A stretch of 64,000 nt of DNA from Porpolomopsis calyptriformis (lineage: Eukaryota > Basidiomycota > Agaricomycetes > Agaricales > Hygrophoraceae): positions 2,046,001-2,110,000 of the forward strand of contig OX621163.1 in assembly GCA_951640195.1 (NCBI GenBank), written 5' to 3'. The position numbers were made by a program, and so were the translations under genes. Of the stretch, positions 45,318-56,548 are shown in pieces (the first letter of the stretch is position 1; every line of letters starts with the position of its first letter). A model generated the notes under the pieces. The model saw only the letters and a program-made list of their open reading frames with translations. It was not told where the DNA came from and made no database searches.

Positions 45318-46447
45318 ATGTCTCCACAGCCTCCACCCTCTGTCATACCGCCCAACATGCTCCCCCCAGATCAATCCCCCGACATGCCTCCGAGTTCATA
45401 TTACCCTCAGGAGCCCAACGATCTCACAGGCGGTCTCCCCATCAACCTTGACTCACTCCGCGACGGCCCTCCCGGAAGCAAGCCATTTTATCCCTATTCA
45501 ACCCTCATTCGGTGCGTTTTTCCCTTCTTTCCGCCCGTTTCCACTCACCGCCTGTTCGCAGCTATGCCATCAAAGGATCTCCTAATCAGAAGCTCCTCCT
45601 CGAGGACATTTACTATGCTATCGAGTCTCGGGTGTGTCCAAAAGCCGGATATTCATCTTGAACCTCATCCAAACCCTTCACAGTTCCCTTATTTCAGAAC
45701 CGCTCCCAGTGGCTGGAAAGTACGTAACTCGTCCTTTATCCCGTAATCGTTCTGACACCATGTTAGAATTCCGTCAGACACAACCTCTCCCTCAACCCGT
45801 GTTTCGAAAAGGTCCCTCGCCCCCTCACAGATCGCGGAAAGGGCTCGTATTGGACCGTCAATGATACCGTTGACCCCCGCACCGGCGTCCACCGCATCCG
45901 AAAAAAGAAGCCCAAAGGCGGAAAACAGGCGCGCAGTTCCGATGACGGCGACGTGGACTACCATCAAGGCGATCCTTCATTCGATGATGCCCACGCCCAA
46001 TTCGTTCAAACCCCCATGGCTCACGACGAGGGCGGACCGAACCGGCCAGGGCCCTTCGGTCCCTATCCTCCCGGGTAAACCTCTTTTCTCCAAAATTTCG
46101 ATCCAGTATCTAACCCAACAGTAAGATTCGATCCAAGCTTTCAGATGATGGGACCTCAAGGCATGCGTTTCCCACCAATCCCTCCCGCCCCCATCCCCCT
46201 CGCAGACGAAAGCATTGAAGTCGACGAACACGGTAATCTCGACTGGCGGGTGGCATGGCTGAAGGAGTTGGCACATTTGCAACAGGTGACGGCCGAGCAG
46301 GAAAAACTTCAGGTCGATCAGGAATGGTATAGGATGATGCTCTTCCGCCTGAGGGGGGCGTTGATGGCCCCCATAAACCCCGCCGAGACCGTCGTCCACC
46401 CACCCCATGCCATTCCGCCCCCGTCTGCCAATGGCGATCAACAGTAG
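45318..46447 (+). CDS. Forkhead transcription factor
   Basis: A nuclear DNA-binding protein of about 300 aa. The start [20 protein letters not shown] (45318) leads into the winged-helix domain assembled from three exons: [40 protein letters not shown], then [39 protein letters not shown]. The recognition helix [12 protein letters not shown] is intact. A basic wing with [12 protein letters not shown] follows, then an acidic and Pro/Gly-rich segment. After an intron with acceptor taag comes a C-terminal helix [20 protein letters not shown] that may be a dimerisation or partner-binding element. No FHA domain is present, so it is not a full Fkh1/2 ortholog; it could be Hcm1-like or a basidiomycete-specific factor. 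Confidence 0.9.
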
Positions 46448-46684
46448 TGGCATTAGCTTTGCAAGTCTTTTGTACCTTTCGTTCTCTCCCAGTTGGTCTG
46501 TTGTATGTCTTCTCGACCTTAGCCGTACTACGCATTATTATTCATTGTAAGTACAAGTACGTGTATAGGAGGTTCCGAGCCCGTTTTTTTCGCGACACAC
46601 TTCATCGGTTTCGCTCTATCGATGTGTTTACCTTCGAATTCAACCTTGCAGATGCACAATTGAACCTGTCGATTGATGATAGCA

Positions 46685-47572
46685 TTATATCACACGTTTT
46701 ACTTCGAAGAAAGACTGGGAGATGATCGGTGATCAGCGGGGGAAATGGACGAGGATCGAGTTTCCTTACCTTGAGATAGTAAACCTGCCATGCCACCACT
46801 AAAAACAATACGAGAGCCTGCAGAACCGACCACCACTTGACCCTAGAATTTGTAGATTCTGCTGTATTTCGGTGCGTCCGCTCTCTAAGGACAATGTACT
46901 CCTGCTCGTCTTTCACAGCTGTCAACCCAATTGCAAGGGCACGTATTTCGCGCTCGATGGGCGCGACGACATCTGGGGGGAGGCGAAGTGAGACATTATT
47001 TGAAGATAGCCGGTTATATGAGCGCACCACCCTCGCTAACATAGACGATTCCATGTACATTAAAACTGACCAAATGAGTTCGCCCGCTTGAACGCCTCCG
47101 AAGAAAGAAAGAGCACACCTGACAAGCTTGTCCGCGATGGAACTCATCTGGTTTGAGAAGCAGTACTCGTGTCGCCCGTCCCTGTCTGCGGTAATGGACA
47201 CACTCCCTGTGGACCGGCGAATGTGTTTCTCCAACACTTTGTCGTCCGGATCTGTGAGCTGTTGAAATGAGATGGAGCGAATCACGAACCCCTCGGCGGG
47301 AGGGGGGAGGAATAACGCACCCAAAAATCAATGTCCAGGTAGCCACCTCCACCGACTTGATACGTGACCGACATCTGCATGATGTTGAAGGCGCGATCTC
47401 GACGAAATTTGCGAGTGACACGTACCTTGTCATGTTGATGAAGGTCCTCGAAAAAACATTCTTTTTTAGAAGCCACGACTTCTACCATATGTGCCGAGAC
47501 AAGGAGAGAGCAGGAGAGGGTCAGAGACAGCCATGCAGCGAGAAATGTGCGGGTAGAGGCCTTTGGTGGCAT
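46685..47572 (-). CDS. EMP24: p24 family cargo receptor Emp24/TMED2
   Basis: p24 proteins cycle between ER and Golgi and help package GPI-anchored cargo into COPII vesicles. The start MPPKASTRTFLAAWLSLTLS at 47572 begins a signal peptide with likely cleavage after VSA. The GOLD domain shows CFFEDLHQHDK, MSVTYQVGGGGYLDIDFW, TDPDDKVLEKHIRRSTG and HEYCFSNQMS, with both disulphide cysteines. After two further introns come SFNVHGIVYVSED and a coiled coil, VAPIEREIRALAIGLTAVKD. One membrane segment (SVLQALVLFLVVAWQVYYL) precedes the cytosolic tail KSFFEVKRVI, with the FF-type ER-export signal. The tail resembles TMED2/Emp24 rather than Erv25. Start codons of this gene and YRB1 are 121 bp apart. Confidence 0.92.
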
Positions 47573-47693
47573 GAGGGAGTGGATGGTATGTATGACCCCC
47601 TGACAGTGCGAGTCCGAATTGGGGTCCGCCCTAGTCATCGTGATTTCACCCTTTCTCACTTTTCTTTTTGCACAAGCCCTTGGCAATATCATC

Positions 47694-48584
47694 ATGTCCG
47701 AACTCTCTGGAGACGTTCTCAATAAGGTGTGTTCTGCTCTCCGATCGCACGATTGTCCTGAAGCTTGTGGCAAAAAAAACAAAACAATCGCACTCTTTGT
47801 GCGAACCGAAGCTGATCATTCCTACCTACTTCCACAGCAGGAAGAAGAGGCCGACGTCTATTTCCAGCCAGTGATCAAGCTCACCCAGAAGGTCGAGATC
47901 AAGACGCTCGAAGAAGACGAAGTAGAAAGGTTCCAGGCGTGCGTCTCTTGTCATCCTTTCGCCATCAGCCCGCCCGATTGAACTCACCTCTAGCCGGGCC
48001 AAACTCTGGAGATATGTTTCTGGAGAGGGCACCAAGTCTACCCCAGAGTGGAAGGAGCGTGGAACAGGCAGCCTTCGTCTGCTCGAGCACAAGGAGAAAA
48101 TGACTTGGAGACTCGTTATGAGACGGGATGGGACGAAGAAAGTCTGTGCCAACCATGACAGTAAGTTCCCTCCCTTTCCACAACTAGTTTGACCGCTCCG
48201 ATCTCTAAATCGCGTTCAATCAAGTCACGCCCGACATAAATTTGAAACCCTTCACACTCAAAGAGAACAGTTGGATATATCACACGACCTCGGATTACTC
48301 TGATGTTCTTGCTCCAGGGGACCACCCCTCTCCCGAAACTTTCGTCATCAAGTTTGGAAAGGATGGCAAGTAGCCTGCTACTCCAACATTGCCCTGTCAA
48401 CCGTTAACAGTGCTCCTCAGACTTTCCGACATTCGGGACGCTATTTGAGAAGGCTAGGCAACAAAACATGAAGATGCGGGGACAACTTGAGCAAGATGCA
48501 GATGTATCGGAGAACGGAGACAAGGAGACCGCACCGGAATCTAGCAAAGAGGATAAAAAGGAAGAGAAAGACAAGCCGGAGTGA
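47694..48584 (+). CDS. YRB1: RanBP1-type Ran-binding protein
   Basis: Yrb1/RanBP1 stimulates Ran GTP hydrolysis with RanGAP and disassembles export complexes in the cytoplasm. The short first exon encodes [11 protein letters not shown]; after an intron of about 110 nt comes [20 protein letters not shown] with [13 protein letters not shown]. Later exons give [55 protein letters not shown], then [14 protein letters not shown] and FVIKFGK. The Ran-binding domain is complete. The C-terminal tail ([13 protein letters not shown] and a Lys/Glu-rich end) is acidic, as usual, and stops at TGA 48582-48584. Confidence 0.94.
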
Positions 48585-48890
48585 ATGCCTTTGCCAACTG
48601 ATAGTTTACGTCTGTCTAAGGAATATAGGAACGAAGAACGGTGCCGACTCTAGTCCTTGCCGTTTAATGTATGGTGAACACGATCGATATCAGTAAAAAA
48701 CTAGAGAACCTGAAGTCACCGCAACACCCAATAACATTTTTGAGGTAGGCTTGGTGTGAATACTAACTGCAAGGTCAACGGCTCTCAGAGAAGGACGATA
48801 CGATTGTAAATGAATTCTAGAGCGAGTGACGCTCAAGGAAACTAGAGATGGAATACACTTTGCCAACACTGCTGATGAGTTATCCTACAA
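48585..48890. other. Convergent intergenic region
   Basis: Holds the 3' ends of YRB1 (plus) and UBA1 (minus). No gene-like features. Confidence 0.35.
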
Positions 48891-51800
48891 TCAGATACCG
48901 ACGACAATGAAAGGAACCTGCATCTCGAGAATTCAGGTAAGTGTCACGAGGCATGATGCGAATTGCGTACCTCAACATCTTCACCATCATCGTCAGATAC
49001 CATGACTTCCATGATCAGACGCTTCACACCAGGTGGAATAGGCTTTTTGCTGACATGTTCCACCAGCCTGCTGAATTTCATTTCTAGCCTCTCTTCGCTC
49101 TTGAAGGGCAGGTTAAACACGCCAAGCGCGCGGCTAGAGGGGGAAGAGAAACACACCTTCTTCTTCGCAATAAACGAACTCCACAGCATGCTTACACCTT
49201 GACTAGCCATCGTGACCGAAAGATTGTGGTTCGTCTGGAACCAGTTCACAATTTCCTTCAACGTAGGATCACCCTTGAACTCGAATCGATCCCACAACGT
49301 CCAATCCGTGGTACCATATCGATTCTTGGCCGCAGCAATAGGTTCTGAGAAACCAAAGAACGGCAAGGCAAGATTGACAAATCCATTCTTGAAATTCTCA
49401 AGTTTGTTCTTCCCGTCAATAATCTACGGAAACAGGCAGCACGAGCGTCAGAGAACGGGAGCGGGCGGAACAATGGCCAATCCATACGGACCTTGTACAG
49501 TTCAAGACAAACCAGTCCTGTGACAAGGGAGGTTGTGGTCGCAATAGCAGGGATGATCTTTCCCGCAATTTGCTTGGTTGTGTGTTTATCAGCGATGGGT
49601 ATGTTGTAGTTCATGGCGCGGAGGTTGGATGCAGCCGTGATAAAGTCGATATGATGGTTAGTATCATCGTCCTTTTCAAATTCGACTGGAGTGAGGCGGT
49701 AACCCGCCAACGAGGAAGGTGAGGGCAGTTGCCGGACGAGTTCCGAAAAATCGTCTATGTCTTAAGAAAATCTAAGCCACTACTTGAATATGGGGAATAA
49801 ATGGCCACATACCATTGCCGCCTGCGTCTTGAGGGACAGGATCATTCTCATTGATTTGAATCTTTATCCCACTCCTAGGCGTGAATTCGGGGACGATCAC
49901 CGAGTCCGCTATCTTACGGAAGACCGAAGGATCAGTCTCGCCCCGCAAACCGTAGTTGAAAGCATGCAGGTTGGCAGCGGCAATAATGTATTGCAGGTGA
50001 ACAGGCTAAAGAAAAAGAAAATCTGTCCGTCAAAGGAAGAAATAACACGGATCGTTAAGCCTACATCGTTGGAATTAAAAGTCAACGGGTCGGGTGCTCG
50101 TTTTGGTCCGCTCCAGAATGGTTGGCCAGTAGTTGTGGTGGCATCCTTGGGAAGGCTGAACAAAAGCTGGCGAATGTCGTTGTTGTAATATTCCTCGAAT
50201 CGTAGACGGGCCCAAAATACACATTCCTCAAATGTCAGAGGTTTGTTCTTGACAAGGTATGAAAGGATAATTTCAGCTTGTTCCTTCTGTTGACCACCAT
50301 ACTTGAGTGTGGAGTTGAGATAGTTTGGTTCAGATAGATATGCATTGACAGCTTGCGCCGGCTTTATAAACAGATTATCAAATTCTGCCCGACTCCACTG
50401 CGTATGAGGTCAGAGACACCGACAGCGTGATAAAAGAGTGGCCCTCACCTCGATCGTGTGCTGAATGATGTTTGGGAAACTCTTGAGAGTACATGAGGGA
50501 GTTTGTTTCTCAGGAGGATCTTGAGACGAGGCATAGGATTCGGTGAGATGAGGCAAAACGACCTGCGTATTTCCCAGGGTGCCAAGCGTTCCCGATTCAA
50601 GGAGAGGCTTCTCGTAGAACACACACCGCTGATCCATATATAATCCTGCGGGCCTTGGCTTTAACTACATCGAGAGAAGGTTGTAGTATGACTTACGTGC
50701 TTTCACATTGTCCAGAGCATTCGTGACACCATCTATTCCAGCGAAGAATGTTTCGTCGTAAACGTCTAAAAATGGGTAAGCGTCTGCATCTGACGAAAAG
50801 AAGGTGCTCACTTTCTGTTTCTGGTCCCACAGGTTCTTGTTTGGCCAAAATGTGACCCTTCAACTCCGGGTTCATCTCGGCAACCGCAACCGCGGCCACT
50901 TCAGCTTTAAACTTGCCCAGATCTTTGGCTCTGAACAAGAATTGCCGATTCAAATTGCTCTTCTCAATAGTGTCCAAATCTGTAACATGAATAACACCTT
51001 TCGGGCCAGATGCGAGCCCAATCATACTCCAGTTCTTCAGCATTTCACAGCCAATTGCGCCTGAGCCAACCAAGAATTGCCGGTGATTGGCAATTCTATC
51101 CTGGAAAGATCTACCAAACACGGCAATTTGTGCATCATAGCGACTCCCCATTGGTTGGCATTCCTGCTCGGAGGGAAGCACGGAAGGAAGCGATTCAAGG
51201 GAATCAAAGTAGAGATATTGTAGCATGGGGTGGAACTTTGCTGAGCAGGCTTTAAGAACTTCTTGCGCGACAAATCCACCAATGACAGCAACTACGGGAG
51301 CGAGGTCACCGGCAGCTTGATATGCCAACTCTACGACGACCTTCTCGTCTATCTCAGAATCCAGATTTTTGGCTAGAGACACCAAAATAGAAGCATCCTC
51401 TGCATTTCGTGGTCGAGGTAATCTCTTGTGCTGCACCTGAAATTCGGAAAGTGCTTGGAAACCTGCATGGAGGGAGGCCGGCCGGTCAAATTTGGCGAAG
51501 TCAGTGATGAAAAAATCGGGCGATGATAAAGACTCTCTGAGAGATTTCTGTCCGCTGATGATGAGCTAGAGCAAAAGGCTTGAGCATGTGACGCACAAAT
51601 TCAATGACCTTGGGCATCTTCACTTGTGTGAAGATTCCACCACGAATGTAGTCTGCGAAATTAGTGGTGTCTCCAATGGAGAAAGTGTAAGGTCCCTTCA
51701 CGGAGATCTTCCGGGGCTCGCATCCGTTGAGCTCTTCCATGCCCTGGACTTCTGTGAAAGTGACGAAATCACCATCCTCGAGACCGTGCCGAGTTTCATC

Positions 51801-52791
51801 CAAACACGTCACAAGACCTTCCGCATCCTAAGAATGTGCGTAAGCGTTGCGAGGAGAGACAGGAACATGTTGCAGACCTTGTCAACTGAGACAATCATTC
51901 CACTCAGAGGCTGCACGCCTGTGGGGTCCACACAAGTGAATTTAGAACCAAAGTCATTGAAGACGGAGCTGAAATTGAGGGTGAGAAGCGGGCAAAAGTG
52001 ACGGTGGAGGCGATACGGTCGTACCCAAAAAGGCCACGGGTTTCCGCGGCAATGAAGTGGACTTTATTATGGTGGGTCCAATCGTTGATTTCCAGTTGTT
52101 TGTGATGAGGGACACCACACAAAACAACGACCTGGCATGAGATGAGGCCGTGGAAATATTGAGGCTAAAATACTACGTACTTGGAATCCTCTGATCAGAT
52201 CCACACTAATTTCTTGCCCGGGTTCACCGCCAAGATTGCGGACGGGAACGTATGAATTCAGCTCTGCAAGTCGGCCAAGGGTAGCTGCTGCGCGAGACTT
52301 GCCGATGTCAACTTTTCGAAGGAAGAACTGGGGAAATTGATGAGAGGACGGAAGACGCGAGATGGTTGGGACCTACTTGGGAGCTGAGATCTCGAGCGGT
52401 GACAAGGTTAGGGTCAAATATTGTCACAGACTTCACACCAGCAAGGACAATATTCTTCGCTGGGGGCGTGGATTAGCTTCAGAGCCAATCGGGAAGGAAA
52501 GATGAAAGATAACCTATTTCGACACCCAAACCCTGGAGGCCGGCGATAAGAACGTTCGAAGCCGCCATCCTCTTCATGGCTGGTGCCGGCGGTGAGCGAT
52601 GTCAAACGAGAGACAGGAGGGATATCGATACCTTCATGTCCGAGAACATATCTAAAGAACAGAACAAGGGACATGTAACGCGATGTTCGAGATGGCAACA
52701 AAGAGACTCACAATTGTCGCGAGTACAAGCCCTCGTCAATCTCAGTTTGATCGATGTCCATCTGGTCGGCTAATTGAGTATCTTGGTCCAT
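48891..52791 (-). CDS. UBA1: Ubiquitin-activating enzyme E1
   Basis: Uba1 adenylates ubiquitin and passes it to E2 enzymes. The start [20 protein letters not shown] (52791) is followed by [20 protein letters not shown], the inactive adenylation half with [15 protein letters not shown]. The active half has [20 protein letters not shown] (ATP-binding loop), [17 protein letters not shown] and the crossover [20 protein letters not shown]. The catalytic Cys lies in [18 protein letters not shown]. Second catalytic-cysteine half-domain [20 protein letters not shown] follows, then [20 protein letters not shown] with [20 protein letters not shown]. The ubiquitin-fold domain at the end ([17 protein letters not shown]) is complete. 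A last exon gives VPFIVVGI, ending at TGA 48891-48893. About ten introns interrupt the gene. Confidence 0.97.
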
Positions 52792-53358
52792 GGTGAGCTG
52801 AGGAATTATAACGATCGCAGCAAACCCTAACCCGAGTGATTTGTCAGACGGAGTCAGGAACCGTGGGAATAAAATTCAGGTCCCGAAAATGTGAAAAAAT
52901 ACGGGGTGTTTTGTTCGTGTCACTTCAGCTCCAACCATCATCTTCTAAGGTCCTCCCTCAGGATCGACTTTCGTTTGTCGATTCGTCGTTCTTTCTCCCC
53001 GCCGTCGCCCTCGCCAACCAATCTCGGGGAGGGCGTCTCTTTCTCCCTTTTCCTTTTTCTTTTTCTTTCTTTTCATCTCAAAGCAGCTCCTCTTGCTCGA
53101 GGCTAGCCTGTGCCACACATCAAGGAGGCGTACTCTTCTTGATTGTCCCAAAAGGCACGCCTTTGTTGTGCGTTTGCCACCCCTCCCTCTCAGCCTATCT
53201 TCCACGACCATCGGTCAATCGATATCCTTCTCATTTACGACATATTTTACGACACCTCATTCCTTGTCCAACCCCCCCACCTGAGATCAGAGTTTTGCAT
53301 CCAGCTTCACGGTGTCCGTGCGGTTGGTGCCTTTCTCTTCTCTTCATCTTGTTCGCAG
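52792..53358. promoter_or_regulatory. Shared upstream region of UBA1 and cyclin 2 with C/T-rich tract
   Basis: This is the divergent spacer between start codons at 52791 (minus) and 53359 (plus). A strong pyrimidine tract on the plus strand (about 53038-53078, runs of ctttttctttttctttc) lies 280-320 bp upstream of the cyclin start; such tracts are common near fungal transcription starts. Open frames through the region use non-ATG starts and look like translation of this composition. Confidence 0.4.
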
Positions 53359-55763
53359 ATGCCAGTGCCAGTTCCTCGCATCCCCAAAGGGCCCGCGCAC
53401 CCGGTCATTAAATCCCACCCTGGCATCACCAACCAAGTCAACTCTTTCCAGAATCTAACTCGCACCCTCCCTCTATCGCCGATAGGCCCTCCCCCTTCTC
53501 TTGGCACCCGGGAGCAGTGGATCAATTCGCTCCCCTCGTGGAGAAGGGAGAAGCCTCGTAGGATTTGGGAGGACGACTCTTGTCACAGGGAGACCGAACA
53601 ACTTCACTCTCAGCCAGGCGAATCAGTCAACTCATCTTCTACTCACGGGACGCATGTCCAAGCACGCAACGCTCTCCGATTTCCTCTGATAACGCCTGCT
53701 GTCACCTGCCCCACTTACTCCCCTACCAGGGGCGACGCTGACAACGAGATGAGTCCCGACAACCCAATCGTTGATCAGAGTCATAATGACCAGGCCCAAT
53801 GGAGTCCAACATCACCTGCGAATGAGGATGTGGATATGGAGATTCGATCCCAACCCCATTTTCCCGGTGACAATCCTGTCGTGGGCGGTGACCTTGGCCA
53901 CGGGCCTCTTTTCGAAAGGGGCGCATTCACCCCCATATTCGAGGAAGATTCTCCTCGTGGGCGTGAGGTAGCTTCCAGCCCGATAGAACCTGTTACTCCC
54001 TTTGGTCAATTTGTCGACCGTGCTGTGGCCGCCGCTCAAGCTGACGCCCCTTGTAACAATTCATTTCCTGACCCAGACCTGGGTCAACAATACGGTTATC
54101 AGGACCCACCTTGCAGCCTGTCGTGCTGTCAAGTTGAATATCCAATAGGTCCACCCCCAGCCACAGAGGTTCCTGTCACTCCCGCTGCTACTGCTGCTTA
54201 CAAAAAGCTTGCGGAACCTCTTGCAGATTGGGTGGCGAATTACGTATGGAAAGTCTGCACCACTGGGATGAGCTTACCTTTTGCGTTCTCGAGGCCCAAG
54301 TAAGTACCCTCTCTCTTTTTCCTCCCTTTTATTCATCATATATTGCAGCACTCCTGCCAGACAATACCCTATTGCCCCACCCAGCTATTTAGCAGCGTCT
54401 GTTCACTCGTTGCTACTTTCGACCTTGTTACAGCCTTCAGCCATTTTTCTCGCCGTTTGGTATATTGTCCGTCTCCCCGTTTACTTTGACGCCGTCGGGT
54501 TAAGCTCCGACCACGTCAAAGAGAGCCTTTTCAGAACCGAGCTGCTAGGAGTCAGTCGGTCACGTTCGGACAGAGAAAGTATGGAGGCTAGCGCCCCGTT
54601 CAGGCTCATCCTGCTTGGCTGCATGTTGGCGAATAAGTGGTTGGATGATCATACTTTCTCGAACAAGACCTGGTGCGATTTTCATATTTTCTCGCCTCAT
54701 TGAACTTTACTAACCCGGTGCGAACAGGCATTTGATTTCCAATGTCCCCATCCATTCATTGAACAAGTTGGAATCGGTCACTCTGGACATATTTTCACAT
54801 GACTTGTCAATCCCTTCCCATGTTTGGTCTCAGTGGCTGGCTCATGTCATTTCCTATCACTTGTCTCTCACATCCCAGAGTCATCCCCAGCCCATATCTA
54901 GGCCATCGACCAATCCGCACACAATCGTTCGGATGACCATCGAGGAGTTGACCCAGGCACCGGTGGCCTGTAATACTTCGCATCCTTCAAGATCAGAGCC
55001 TGTCTTCTTGGGCCTGGAGGAGCGCAGGAGGGAAAAGTTAGAGAAGGAAGAAGCCGTCGCCGATCAATGCATTGACATCCTTGAGATCGATCTCGACGAA
55101 GACGGACCGTTGAGGGAAGAGTACTTACCTAAGCGTCGTGTTAGTGCGGCCTCTGTGCGCGGCTCTATGTCCGCTACCAAGGTACTCAGCGGACAGGCTG
55201 AGGCACGCACTACCAATAAACTTGCGGCCGCCGAAAAAACCTTACCACCACCAGCAAAATGGAGTCCGGCCGGCGACGAACCTATCCTGCGGGAGAGAAG
55301 CCGAGTCGGCGGACACTATTTGGCTATACGCCCCCCGCTTAATACCTCTTTCCCCGTTGCAGCCCATCACCAAGCTTCACAAATGGGGTACCAGAATTGG
55401 ACCTCTGGTGGAGGAGGTTATATTTCGGTCAATCCTCCTTCCTTACCATTTGCTCATGATTATTCTCAACGCCATATCGAGCCTACGTTCAACCCGTACC
55501 CATTCTCCCTTCCCGTGACCCTATCTCACACCCGCTCGCATTCGCTTTCTCACAATCAAATCGACATTCAACCATGCAACCACCTTCGTTCGCACTCTCA
55601 GTCGCAGTTCGAATATTGGTGCCCTGACATGACAGCCAAAGAACAAAGCTCTATAAATCTACCTGATGCTCAATGGCCCGTCATCGATCACCAATACGGT
55701 TATTCAGCGCATGGCTACCCGTTCGCACCTCACCTCAGAATCATTGCCAAACATCTTGCCTGA
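53359..55763 (+). CDS. PCL-like cyclin-domain protein 2
   Basis: Three exons start with MPVPVPRIPKGPAHPVIKSH. A Pro/Asp-rich N-terminal region precedes LAEPLADWVANYVWKVCTTG. A phase-2 intron (AA|A) leads to QYPIAPPSYLAASVHSLLLS, PSAIFLAVWYIVRLPV and RLILLGCMLANKWLDDHTFS with NKTW. A second phase-2 intron splits the Trp codon, then HLISNVPIHSLNKLESVTLD, IFSHDLSIPSHVWSQWLAHV follow. This is the cyclin box of Pho80/PCL-type cyclins, which activate Pho85-like kinases. The long C-terminal region (about 290 residues) is disordered, with acidic and His/Ser-rich parts, and stops at TGA 55761-55763. The paralog at 37968-39813 shares both intron positions. Which Pho85 function it serves cannot be told. 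Confidence 0.82.
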
Positions 55764-56548
55764 TGACTTAAAGTTTATCTGCTCAACAGGAGCACCTTTA
55801 CACGGGCACCACTAGATCGCCGCCTCCTAATCCGCATCCATCTCACGATGCTGATCAGAAGCGTGACAGCACTTTTGTTTCGTGAATTGTCGATTTGTGC
55901 TGTCTTCGCCGGTTCCAACTCCTTTTCTGTCTCATGTCTCCGCTTTCACGTTTCATACTCGTTTTAGGCCCTCCCAAATTCGATGACATATCCATCCTGT
56001 CAATAGGGATGATTGGCCCGTCCATACAACACATCTTCCGAAGCATCATCATTTTCACTTCCCATCATCGTCTCATATCTATTCTGCATCACTTGTGACG
56101 CGTACTCCTCCTTCCCGTTCTCATAACTGAGTATCGGGTCGGGTGCTTAACTTGGCTGGACTTTGTTGGTATATGCTCCGACGTTATTCGGACTGCTCAT
56201 CAGCTTATATCACCAGGCTGTACCGTCAGTTTCAATTTTCCCATCATTCCATTCACCTTTTTCACTCAGCGTAGCCAAATGCACTAATTGTCCCTTCCCT
56301 TTTCATACGTTGTTTCTTGTTTCTTGCTTTTTCCACGAAAAGAGCATCATGATTTTCTCCTAAAAAAACACACAAAAAAAAACATTTCTACCCGTTAATC
56401 TTTGCCTTTCTCTTCCCTCCCAAGTTTCCCCGTACGTAGGTAGGTAGTTACTGTGGTTTTCGGTATGGAGTGTTCCTATAGATTCTTTCGACGAATATTT
56501 TCCTTATAAATATGAAGCCAAACTCAACAGCAGCCAACTGCAGCATAA
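55764..56548. other. Intergenic region before the Far11 gene
   Basis: Contains the cyclin 2 3' UTR and the Far11 promoter. It is pyrimidine-rich on the plus strand, with an A-rich tract at about 56361-56387 and an ACGCGT at 56098. The frames seen have no protein-like features. Confidence 0.4.

Noticed and set aside
53143..53358. N-terminal extension of cyclin 2
   Set aside because: The frame is open upstream of 53359 but begins with a TTG and reads through a pyrimidine-rich promoter tract; the ATG at 53359 fits better.
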